DNA from: Actinomycetes bacterium
GTDB taxonomy: Bacteria > Actinomycetota > Acidimicrobiia > Acidimicrobiales > Acidimicrobiaceae
Assembly: GCA_021790495.1 (NCBI GenBank)
Contig: JAJYGZ010000300.1
Location: 1 to 6,678 of the forward strand
Length of the DNA: 6,678 nucleotides
Direction: 5' to 3'
In this document: positions 1 to 6,678 of the stretch, piece after piece
Layout: each line of letters begins with the position of its first letter
Numbering within the stretch: position 1 is the first letter of the stretch
Translations under genes and position numbers: made by a program
Notes under the pieces: generated by a model
What the model saw: the letters and a program-made list of their open reading frames with translations, nothing else
Databases searched by the model: none
Told to the model about the DNA's origin: nothing

Positions 1-2087
<2,087 letters not shown>

Positions 2088-2090
2088 TTA

Positions 2091-2094
2091 CTCC
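2091..2094 (-). promoter_or_regulatory. Ribosome binding site of the carboxylase gene
   Basis: GGAG lies six bases upstream of the ATG at 2084, at good Shine-Dalgarno spacing. It supports this ATG over the internal Met17. It sits in the 65-base gap after the zinc ribbon gene. Confidence 0.75.
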
Positions 2095-2135
2095 ACTTTC
2101 TCTGTTGGCAAAATAATTCTCTTCCGATCAGGTGT

Positions 2136-2151
2136 TCCGTTGTCCGTTGTC
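2136..2151. repeat. Short tandem 7-mer repeat in intergenic gap
   Basis: TCCGTTG occurs twice head to tail (2136-2142 and 2143-2149), followed by two more matching bases. It begins right at the stop codon of the zinc ribbon gene and ends about 50 bases before the carboxylase start. It may be chance; no function is assigned. Confidence 0.5.
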
Positions 2152-2344
2152 ACCCGCAGCACAAGCATGCGCCGCCGCCCGGCGCCTCCCAGGGATGAAC
2201 TTCGGCGGCGGTGTCGGGATCGGGATACGCGTCCGCACTCTGGCACGACGAGCAATACCACTGGGCAGGCGGCTTGGCTGAGGCAAGCACCATACTCTTA
2301 AAGCGGTGGCTACAATTCGGGCAAATGAGATTGAATACCGGCAT
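2150..2344 (-). CDS. Small FmdB-like zinc ribbon protein
   Basis: A 64-residue soluble protein with two cysteine knuckles, Cys8-x-x-Cys11 and Cys31-x-x-Cys34, spaced to bind one zinc ion. The N-terminus (MPVFNLICPNC, then Phe15) follows the pattern of FmdB-type zinc ribbons, small proteins named for a gene beside formamidase and often found next to enzyme operons. The tail is acidic and proline-rich and ends with a further cluster, Cys60, Cys62, Cys63, next to the C-terminus, which could add a metal or redox site. GAGG lies four bases before the ATG. It sits between the transferase (84-base gap) and the carboxylase (65-base gap) on the same strand, so it is almost certainly co-transcribed with them. 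Function is unknown. Possible roles, all inference, are regulation, zinc handling for the zinc-dependent transferase, or assembly with one of the enzymes. The gene call is good and the family name moderate. Confidence 0.8.
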   Translation of the reverse strand: MPVFNLICPNCSHRFKSMVLASAKPPAQWYCSSCQSADAYPDPDTAAEVHPWEAPGGGACLCCG

Positions 2345-2363
2345 CTGACCTCTACTCCCTAAC

Positions 2364-2394
2364 GGCGACCTGGCACCAGAAGTTCCAGGTCGCC
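2364..2394 (-). repeat. Intercistronic stem-loop between transferase and zinc ribbon genes
   Basis: A perfect 10-bp inverted repeat, GGCGACCTGG (2364-2373) and CCAGGTCGCC (2385-2394), with an 11-base loop, lies in the 84-base gap. No run of U follows in the transcript, so it is not a classical intrinsic terminator. It is better read as an mRNA processing, stability or attenuation element that could set different levels for the transferase and the downstream genes. The structure is seen in sequence; the role is inferred. Confidence 0.7.
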
Positions 2395-2428
2395 ATCGGC
2401 TGTCTCGGGGAACCTTCCCTTTATCCTC

Positions 2429-3550
2429 TTATTTCTTGCCCGCGAGCTCCCCGCGCACGATCTTGGCACCCTCGACCATTGCGTAGAGCTTCTCTTTAGC
2501 GATGTAGCGCTGGAGCAGGATAAGGCCGCAGTCCGTCGTCAGGCCAAGCCGCTCGGCTGGGATGACTTCAGCCAGGCGCCGGATCCGCGATGCGACTTGC
2601 TCGGCCGTCTCGGTGATCGTGCTCTTCACGTCGATCACTCCAGCCCAAAAGTCGACATTCTCAGGGAGCGGAAACTCCTTGAAGGCATCAAGGCCAGATA
2701 GGTCGTCGTCTCGGCGACCACAGCTCTCCAGGTTGATGATATTTGCCTTGGACTCGTAGGCCTTAGGGATTATCGAGCGCGTCGCCGAAGGAGCGTCGGG
2801 CTTCTCGGCACGCTTGGTGAGATCGAAAATCTCGCCAGCCTCGGCCGATCCGTCGGGGTAGTACGCGGGCGTGCCGCCCCAGTTGCCCCAGCAAACGTGC
2901 ACGATGATCTTGGCGTGCTTTACACCTTCTACCGCGGCATTGAAGGCTTCAATCGCCCAATCCTCGTAAAAGTAGGGCCAGGTAAACTCGTCAAGCTGGA
3001 TATAGTCGATTCCGAGTCCATCAACCTCGAGGATGTCCTCGTTCATCGCCTTGGCTATCGCGAGTGCGCGATCACGGCCGTTCTTGTAATGGAGGTCATT
3101 GCTGCACTGGGCAAGGACCTGTACCCCGGTGTACTGGATCTTGGTTGGCTTATTCGTCGCCCGCCGAAGTGCCTTTGCTTGTTCGACCATCAGGGCGCCG
3201 TGGCGACGTATCTCCTGGACGACCGTGCCCGCATGAAGGCGACTATAAATCGGAAACCCCAGGTGCCCACCTTTAAGGTCGTAGCCAAGGCGCTTCAAGT
3301 AGTAGTAAACGGCGGTATCCGCATAGTTGTCTCCATGCACCCTGCCGTCCGAAATAATGTCGAGGCCGGCAATTTCCTGGTCGAGCGCAACGGCAGCGAC
3401 AACGTCCTCAAGCGACTCCCTATTCATGGAGTCCGGAGGCTCCTGGTTGCCCTCGAAGCGACGTGCCCATTCAGCATCCCACCACCTTGGATTCGGATAG
3501 TTCCCGACCATGCTCGTAGGCAGGAGCAGCTCAGTGTCCTTTACTTTCAT
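2429..3550 (-). CDS. xecA: Epoxyalkane:coenzyme M transferase (MetE-like zinc enzyme)
   Basis: A 373-residue protein of the cobalamin-independent methionine synthase (MetE C-terminal) fold, close to the roughly 377 residues of the Xanthobacter enzyme. It would activate the CoM thiol on zinc and attack an epoxide to give a 2-hydroxyalkyl-CoM, the first step of the pathway in this operon. The zinc-site pattern is His218-x-Cys220 (in HVCWGNWGG) and Cys341 (in TTDCGL), with Glu275 (in NLESCG) in the place of the Glu near the MetE zinc site. Also conserved are GNYPNP (16-21), SDGR (67-70) and QLDE (185-188). I prefer the ATG at 3550, preceded by GGGGGGA, over an in-frame TTG at 3571. Homologues are often labelled methionine synthase. 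The length is about half of full MetE, and the 2-KPCC gene downstream argues for the epoxide enzyme. The family is certain; the exact substrate is inferred from context. Confidence 0.9.
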   Translation of the reverse strand: MKVKDTELLLPTSMVGNYPNPRWWDAEWARRFEGNQEPPDSMNRESLEDVVAAVALDQEIAGLDIISDGRVHGDNYADTAVYYYLKRLGYDLKGGHLGFPIYSRLHAGTVVQEIRRHGALMVEQAKALRRATNKPTKIQYTGVQVLAQCSNDLHYKNGRDRALAIAKAMNEDILEVDGLGIDYIQLDEFTWPYFYEDWAIEAFNAAVEGVKHAKIIVHVCWGNWGGTPAYYPDGSAEAGEIFDLTKRAEKPDAPSATRSIIPKAYESKANIINLESCGRRDDDLSGLDAFKEFPLPENVDFWAGVIDVKSTITETAEQVASRIRRLAEVIPAERLGLTTDCGLILLQRYIAKEKLYAMVEGAKIVRGELAGKK

Positions 3551-3920
3551 AATCCCCCCATGGATTCTCAAGCCTCTATCTAGGCTATGCTAACCTTACC
3601 ATACCTAGTCTTAGCTATGCTGGCGTTGTAGGGCAAAAAGTCCCAAGACGTCTCAATCTCCACGGATCTGCGGCCGAAACAGCACGGGGCAAACGACGTC
3701 CGAGCTAAGGCATCGCCCACTCATTCATCGGGACTTGCTTCAAGCCGCTCCTTTGCCTAAATAGCCGATCTTTTCCGTACTGTTGACCTCGGAAATTCGC
3801 TTGTGAACATTCAAATTTGAGCGGTCGGATTTGCCAAGGTTCCCCGCGCTCCGCCATCCCAACCCCAACCTTTCCGTGGCTCCCTCCGCGACCTGGCCCA
3901 AGCCCGAGGGCCTAGCCGAC
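3551..3920. other. Intergenic region upstream of the epoxide operon
   Basis: About 370 bases with no gene I can support on either strand. It separates the broken MEDS-domain gene from the transferase and must hold the promoter of the epoxide operon unless transcription reads through. It contains two copies of an 8-mer near the transferase end, a GGGGGGA Shine-Dalgarno-like stretch at 3553-3559, and a guanine-rich stretch on the minus strand at 3854-3870. I could not identify a convincing -35/-10 pair or a sigma-54 site. Confidence 0.7.
3584..3621 (-). promoter_or_regulatory. Pair of direct repeats, candidate operator upstream of the transferase gene
   Basis: GCTATGCT occurs at 3584-3591 and again at 3614-3621, exactly 30 bp apart (about three helical turns), 34 to 71 bases upstream of the transferase ATG. 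Each copy is close to a small palindrome, AGC-TAT-GCT, perfect in the distal copy. Same-face spacing next to the likely promoter suggests a binding site for a dimeric or paired regulator. The repeat is seen in sequence; the operator role is inferred. Confidence 0.4.
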
Positions 3921-4495
3921 CTATCCGAGGGATTCGACATTGTTTCGAAGCTCTGAAGGAAGCACAAAGTAGGGGTTGTCGAATACGGTTCCACCGAGCA
4001 TCACTCTCGGGTGCGTTTTTAGCACCGACATGATCATGTCGCCCCCGCACTTTTTAGCGTCATAAAGGCAGAGGCCCAACTGGGGATATGCGGCCATGAT
4101 CGAGTTCAACCTGCTTTCATAGTTGATCAACTCGGGGATCTTTGAGGGATCCCGGTGTGCCCAACTCATCTCGCCGATATTGTGAATAATCGCCTCACTA
4201 TGCTCCCGTCGCAGCACTCGACTGGTACGTTCCGAAAACTCGAGCATTTGCTCTGGAAGAAAGCGCCCGTCCTTCAGATAAGTGTCTTCGGAACACGTAG
4301 CACTTCGAGTTGGTGCATCTCGCAGCAGTCCGAGACATCTGACGCCACATCAAGCAACCGAAGCACGTAATCGGGCGCACAACTGTCGACCACACAGGTG
4401 CACTTCTCGCCCGCAGCTAGCGCAGCGCAAATAAACTGCACAACGAGATCGTCGCGCGCCGGGACATCCAAGCGTGCCCAACAACTCAGCTTCAC
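3921..4495 (-). pseudogene. MEDS (DcmR sensory) domain protein, frameshifted
   Basis: The gene reads as a GTG-started frame of 73 codons (4495-4274, ending at TGA) followed by a second frame to TAG at 3921. Joined, they make one MEDS domain of about 191 residues. The N-terminal part carries the LAAGEKC...VVD segment. The C-terminal part carries TYLKDGRF, GEMSWAHR, the YESRLN helix, LCLYD, the THPRV..GG segment and NPYF, all typical of this domain. The junction is best explained by one missing base near 4289-4291: restoring it gives RVP-EDTYLKDG. MEDS domains are known from the dichloromethane regulator DcmR and from methanogen and methylotroph proteins, where a role in sensing hydrocarbon derivatives has been proposed. 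No DNA-binding domain or kinase is attached here. The start lies seven bases after the transporter stop, so it is probably co-transcribed with it. It could be a true pseudogene, a sequencing error or, less likely, recoding. Confidence 0.82.
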
Positions 4496-4500
4496 GATTG

Positions 4501-4504
4501 CCTC
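4501..4504 (-). promoter_or_regulatory. Ribosome binding site of the MEDS-domain gene
   Basis: GAGG lies five bases before the GTG at 4495 and overlaps the TGA stop of the transporter gene (4505-4503). This supports the GTG start and suggests translational coupling of the two genes. Confidence 0.65.
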
Positions 4505-5813
4505 AGGACGGGCCTGGGAGCAGTTGCGATCGACCTTGGAGTGCGCCGGGTGGGACCAGCCTTTGGATTGCCAATCCGAGAGCCAGAGTCGTCACGATCA
4601 AGGCGATGTTACCCGCGCCAAAGCCGCCGGTGGCGTCTCGCAATCCTCCGATGGCCAACGGGCTCAACGCGGCAAAACCATAGGAGACTAGAAACGCCAT
4701 GCCAGCCAACTCGGCCACTCTATTAGTGACACTCCCGTAATCGACAATAACAATCATTCCCAGGGGAAACATCGCTCCAACCCCGAAACCCAAAAGCGAG
4801 ACTGTCAGCCACGGAGCAAACGTAGGGACCGTCGCCAAGCCGAGCAACCCAACCAACGTCGCTGTGGCGGAAACGAAAAGGTAGGGCCGGCGGTCGATGC
4901 GGCGCCGCGCTATTACCGGAAGGATGATCGAGCCAATTTCGACGCAGTTGAAGACCGCCAGCAACAGGCCGGATTCGCTTGGACCAACGCCATGGCTTGC
5001 GTATTCTGCCGGAAGCCACGACAGCAAGGCGTAGAAGATACATGCTTGCAGAGTCATGTAGGTGCAGGCCCAAATGACCCGGGGATCGCGCCATAGCGAC
5101 CCCGGGGCCGATTTGGTCTTGGGACTCCCAGGTATCGGGTGACGCGGCTCGTCGATGTGCGCGGGATCCGGAGCCTCTGGGGAGACATCAGGTTTCGAAG
5201 AACTCGAAACCATCCATAGAACCAGCGCGACGCCCGCAGTAAGTCCCCAGATCGCCAAGGACCCGGTCCAACCGATGCGAGTGTGCGAAAGCGGGATGCT
5301 CAGCGCTGGCGGAGCCGAGGCGCCAATGTCGATCGCAAAGACATAGACGGCAATCGGTATCTCGCTTTTCCCCGGGAAAGTCACATGGATGATTTCGGGC
5401 AACACTGAGTTCAAGATGGCGATACCGATACCAGCTACGAAGCTGGTGAGAAAAAGCACCGTCACGCTCCCGGCAAACACCCGTGCGCTGGTGGCAACAG
5501 CGATGAGGCTCAGTCCAGCGCCAACGGTGTAGGTAGGCTTGAGCACCCTTAGCAGCTTCGCGGCACTTGGGGCGAACAATGCCATGCACGCCAACGGAAG
5601 CGCGCTAAGCGCGCCAAGGGCGAAGGCGCTGAGATTCAACTGCCGTTCAATCGTCGGCACCAGCGGCGATAACGATGTTACCGAGCACCGCAGATTGAAG
5701 GCGACGAACAAAAACGCATACGGGCGAAGGCGCCGGGCAAAGGGAGGCTGGCTGCCCAAACCACCCCTGCGGCCCAACCAGTGCCCGGCGCCTTCGCCGC
5801 TACGCCATGACAC
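4503..5813 (-). CDS. MFS transporter, CynX/NimT-like
   Basis: A 436-residue integral membrane protein of the major facilitator superfamily with about 12 predicted hydrophobic segments. A hydrophilic central loop at about residues 203-245, rich in Pro, Ser and Asp, lies between the two six-helix halves. The first helix region (about 32-55) reads FNLRCSVTSLSPLVPTI, and the later segment RVAELAGMAFLVSYGFAAL (365-383) also fits the CynX/NimT group (cyanate and 2-nitroimidazole transporters; small organic ions). Substrate is unknown; uptake or export of a small organic anion is possible but not shown. The start is uncertain. The GTG at 5813 has a weak upstream site and gives an unusually long Gly/Arg-rich leader. 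A TTG at 5759 (codon 19), preceded by AGGGG, would give a leader of normal length. It is followed within seven bases by the MEDS-domain gene and lies 234 bases after alanine dehydrogenase. Confidence 0.88.
   Translation of the reverse strand: MSWRSGEGAGHWLGRRGGLGSQPPFARRLRPYAFLFVAFNLRCSVTSLSPLVPTIERQLNLSAFALGALSALPLACMALFAPSAAKLLRVLKPTYTVGAGLSLIAVATSARVFAGSVTVLFLTSFVAGIGIAILNSVLPEIIHVTFPGKSEIPIAVYVFAIDIGASAPPALSIPLSHTRIGWTGSLAIWGLTAGVALVLWMVSSSSKPDVSPEAPDPAHIDEPRHPIPGSPKTKSAPGSLWRDPRVIWACTYMTLQACIFYALLSWLPAEYASHGVGPSESGLLLAVFNCVEIGSIILPVIARRRIDRRPYLFVSATATLVGLLGLATVPTFAPWLTVSLLGFGVGAMFPLGMIVIVDYGSVTNRVAELAGMAFLVSYGFAALSPLAIGGLRDATGGFGAGNIALIVTTLALGLAIQRLVPPGALQGRSQLLPGPS
5723..5798. repeat. 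Perfect 17-bp inverted repeat at the start of the transporter gene
   Basis: The arms at 5723-5739 and 5782-5798 are exact reverse complements, with a 42-base spacer. They fall in the first codons of the longest transporter frame, covering about residues 6-10 and 25-30. If the real start is the TTG at 5759, the arms straddle the start codon and the structure could fold over the initiation region in mRNA, or act as a protein-binding site in DNA. The repeat is directly seen; function is unknown. Confidence 0.8.
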
Positions 5814-5969
5814 TGGTGCGTACCCATTTCAGAGCGGTACTTGACGCGCGGTATTTCCCGAGATCTCCATGCACGAGCACCTGTCTCATTGCGACGGATT
5901 TTCCCGACGTGAAGCGCCGGCGACGCCCTCACCGCTCGATCGCAGTTCCAATCGACTCGGCGCAGCCAT

Positions 5970-6017
5970 CTTCACCAGTGAGCCCACCGGGAACCACGGG
6001 AGCCGTTGTTGGTGAAG
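5970..6017 (-). repeat. Inverted repeat downstream of alanine dehydrogenase
   Basis: CTTCACCA (5970-5977) and TGGTGAAG (6010-6017) can pair, with two further G-U wobble pairs inside and a GC-rich loop. It begins about 30 bases after the stop of alanine dehydrogenase. No U-run follows in the transcript, so a terminator role is only possible, perhaps factor-dependent. The rest of the 234-base gap down to the transporter shows nothing I can name. Confidence 0.35.
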
Positions 6018-6047
6018 CATCGACCGAGAATGCACTTCAACGCAGTC

Positions 6048-6678
6048 TTAGGCCAAAATAGATTGCATGTCGGCGACCTCGATGCCATGCGCCTCGCCAA
6101 CCGGCAAGCAGGTAAGCGCACCGTCATGGGTGTTGAGGCCCCTGGCCAACGCCGGATTGCGCCGCATCGCGTCTTTCCAACCCCTTCGGGCGATGTCGAG
6201 AACAAAGGGAAGCGTCGCGTTCGTAAGCGCGTAAGTGGAGGTGCGCGGAACCGCGCCGGGCATATTGGCGACGCAGTAAAACAGCGCGTCGGCGACGCCA
6301 AACACCGGATCGTCATGGGTAGTGGGGCGCGAGGACTCGAAACACCCTCCCTGGTCGATGGCAATATCTACCAGAACCGCGCCGGGCTTCATCTGCGCGA
6401 CCAGCTCGTCGCTGACCAACTTGGGGGCCCTGGCTCCAGCCAAGAGAACAGCACCGACAACCAAGTCCGCATCGCATATTGCATGTTCCAACTCGGTTCG
6501 GTTAGAAACGATGGTTCGCAAGTCCGATCCGAAGGTTCTGTCCAGCGAGCGCAGCTTGTCGATATCGATATCGAGAATCGTCACGGCAGCGCCCATTCCC
6601 CGGGCAATCACCGCCGCGTTGGTACCCGAGATGCCCGCGCCGAGGACAACCACATTCGCGCCACGGGTGCCCGGAACG
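6048..6678 (-). CDS. ald: Alanine dehydrogenase, C-terminal part (N-terminus outside window)
   Basis: The last 209 residues of an enzyme that interconverts L-alanine and pyruvate plus ammonia with NAD(H), cytoplasmic and usually hexameric. The frame runs off the right edge. The NAD-binding GAGISG sits at visible residues 13-18, with Asp36 at the end of the second strand. Further conserved segments are VGAVLLAGARAPKLV, DIAIDQGGCFE with the catalytic Asp at visible residue 108, RPTTHDDP, and ANMPGAVPRTSTYALTNATLP with Asn at 138. Adding 162 missing residues places these at Asp198, Asp270 and Asn300, the positions in the Mycobacterium tuberculosis enzyme, and gives a full length of 371, so the visible part is intact. 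It ends with TAA at 6048. It lies on the same strand as the downstream genes but is separated from the transporter by 234 bases, so a shared operon is uncertain. No direct link to the epoxide pathway is visible. Confidence 0.95.
   Translation of the reverse strand, partial: VPGTRGANVVVLGAGISGTNAAVIARGMGAAVTILDIDIDKLRSLDRTFGSDLRTIVSNRTELEHAICDADLVVGAVLLAGARAPKLVSDELVAQMKPGAVLVDIAIDQGGCFESSRPTTHDDPVFGVADALFYCVANMPGAVPRTSTYALTNATLPFVLDIARRGWKDAMRRNPALARGLNTHDGALTCLPVGEAHGIEVADMQSILA

Noticed and set aside
2429..3550. Methionine synthase (MetE) as the function of the MetE-like gene
   Set aside because: The protein has only one barrel-sized domain of 373 residues and sits in an operon with 2-KPCC and an R-type dehydrogenase, which fits the epoxide transferase better.
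2897..3583. 228-residue open frame on the plus strand
   Set aside because: It is antisense to the transferase gene, with no domain or credible ribosome site; a shadow of real coding sequence.
3632..3655. Possible sigma-54 promoter upstream of the transferase gene
   Set aside because: A GGG and a TTGCCC are present on the minus strand, but the GG-to-GC spacing is 8 rather than 10 bases.
3895..3912. GGCCC/GGGCC hairpin just after the MEDS gene stop as a terminator
   Set aside because: The stem is only 5 bp with an 8-base loop and no U-run follows in the transcript.
5188..5589. 133-residue and neighbouring frames on the minus strand inside the transporter gene
   Set aside because: They are alternative frames of the transporter, rich in Arg, His and Cys, without the hydrophobic pattern that the main frame shows throughout.
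5678..5932. 84-residue minus-strand frame covering the gap upstream of the transporter
   Set aside because: No domain, no ribosome site, and it runs into the transporter in a wrong frame without hydrophobic segments. I considered it as a frameshifted N-terminus and found no support.
5909..5932. GTGA...TCAC symmetric element in the ald-transporter gap
   Set aside because: The inner bases do not pair well and there is no terminator tail; too weak to call.

Overview
The window looks like part of a bacterial chromosome or large plasmid of moderately high GC (roughly 55-60% by eye). Every gene I can support is on the minus strand, so transcription runs from right to left. I cannot assign a taxon. 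The gene content points to an aerobic bacterium that metabolises short alkenes or epoxides using coenzyme M (CoM), as known from Xanthobacter autotrophicus Py2 and from ethene/propene-oxidising actinobacteria.

Layout in the direction of transcription: (1) 6678-6048, C-terminal 209 residues of alanine dehydrogenase; (2) 5813-4503, a CynX/NimT-like MFS transporter; (3) 4495-3921, a stand-alone MEDS (DcmR-type sensory) domain gene with an apparent one-base deletion near 4290; (4) 3920-3551, about 370 bases without a gene, holding the upstream region of the next operon with two copies of an 8-mer exactly 30 bp apart; (5) 3550-2429, a zinc-dependent MetE-like enzyme called as epoxyalkane:CoM transferase; (6) 2344-2150, a 64-residue FmdB-like zinc ribbon protein; (7) 2084-498, a 2-ketopropyl-CoM oxidoreductase/carboxylase; (8) 501-1, an R-hydroxypropyl-CoM dehydrogenase-like SDR cut by the window edge.

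Genes 5, 7 and 8 form a continuous pathway. The transferase opens an epoxide with the CoM thiol. The SDR oxidises the resulting 2-hydroxyalkyl-CoM to 2-ketoalkyl-CoM. The flavoenzyme then cleaves the thioether with NADPH and carboxylates the product, giving a beta-keto acid (acetoacetate when the epoxide is epoxypropane) and free CoM. The carboxylase assignment is the firmest because the residues that separate it from ordinary disulfide oxidoreductases are visible. The alkene monooxygenase, CoM biosynthesis genes and S-specific dehydrogenase are not in the window.

The less ordinary parts are the zinc ribbon gene inserted between transferase and carboxylase, the intercistronic stem-loop before it, and the broken MEDS-domain gene just upstream of the operon. 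Family names and residue equivalences come from memory of the published enzymes; no search was run.
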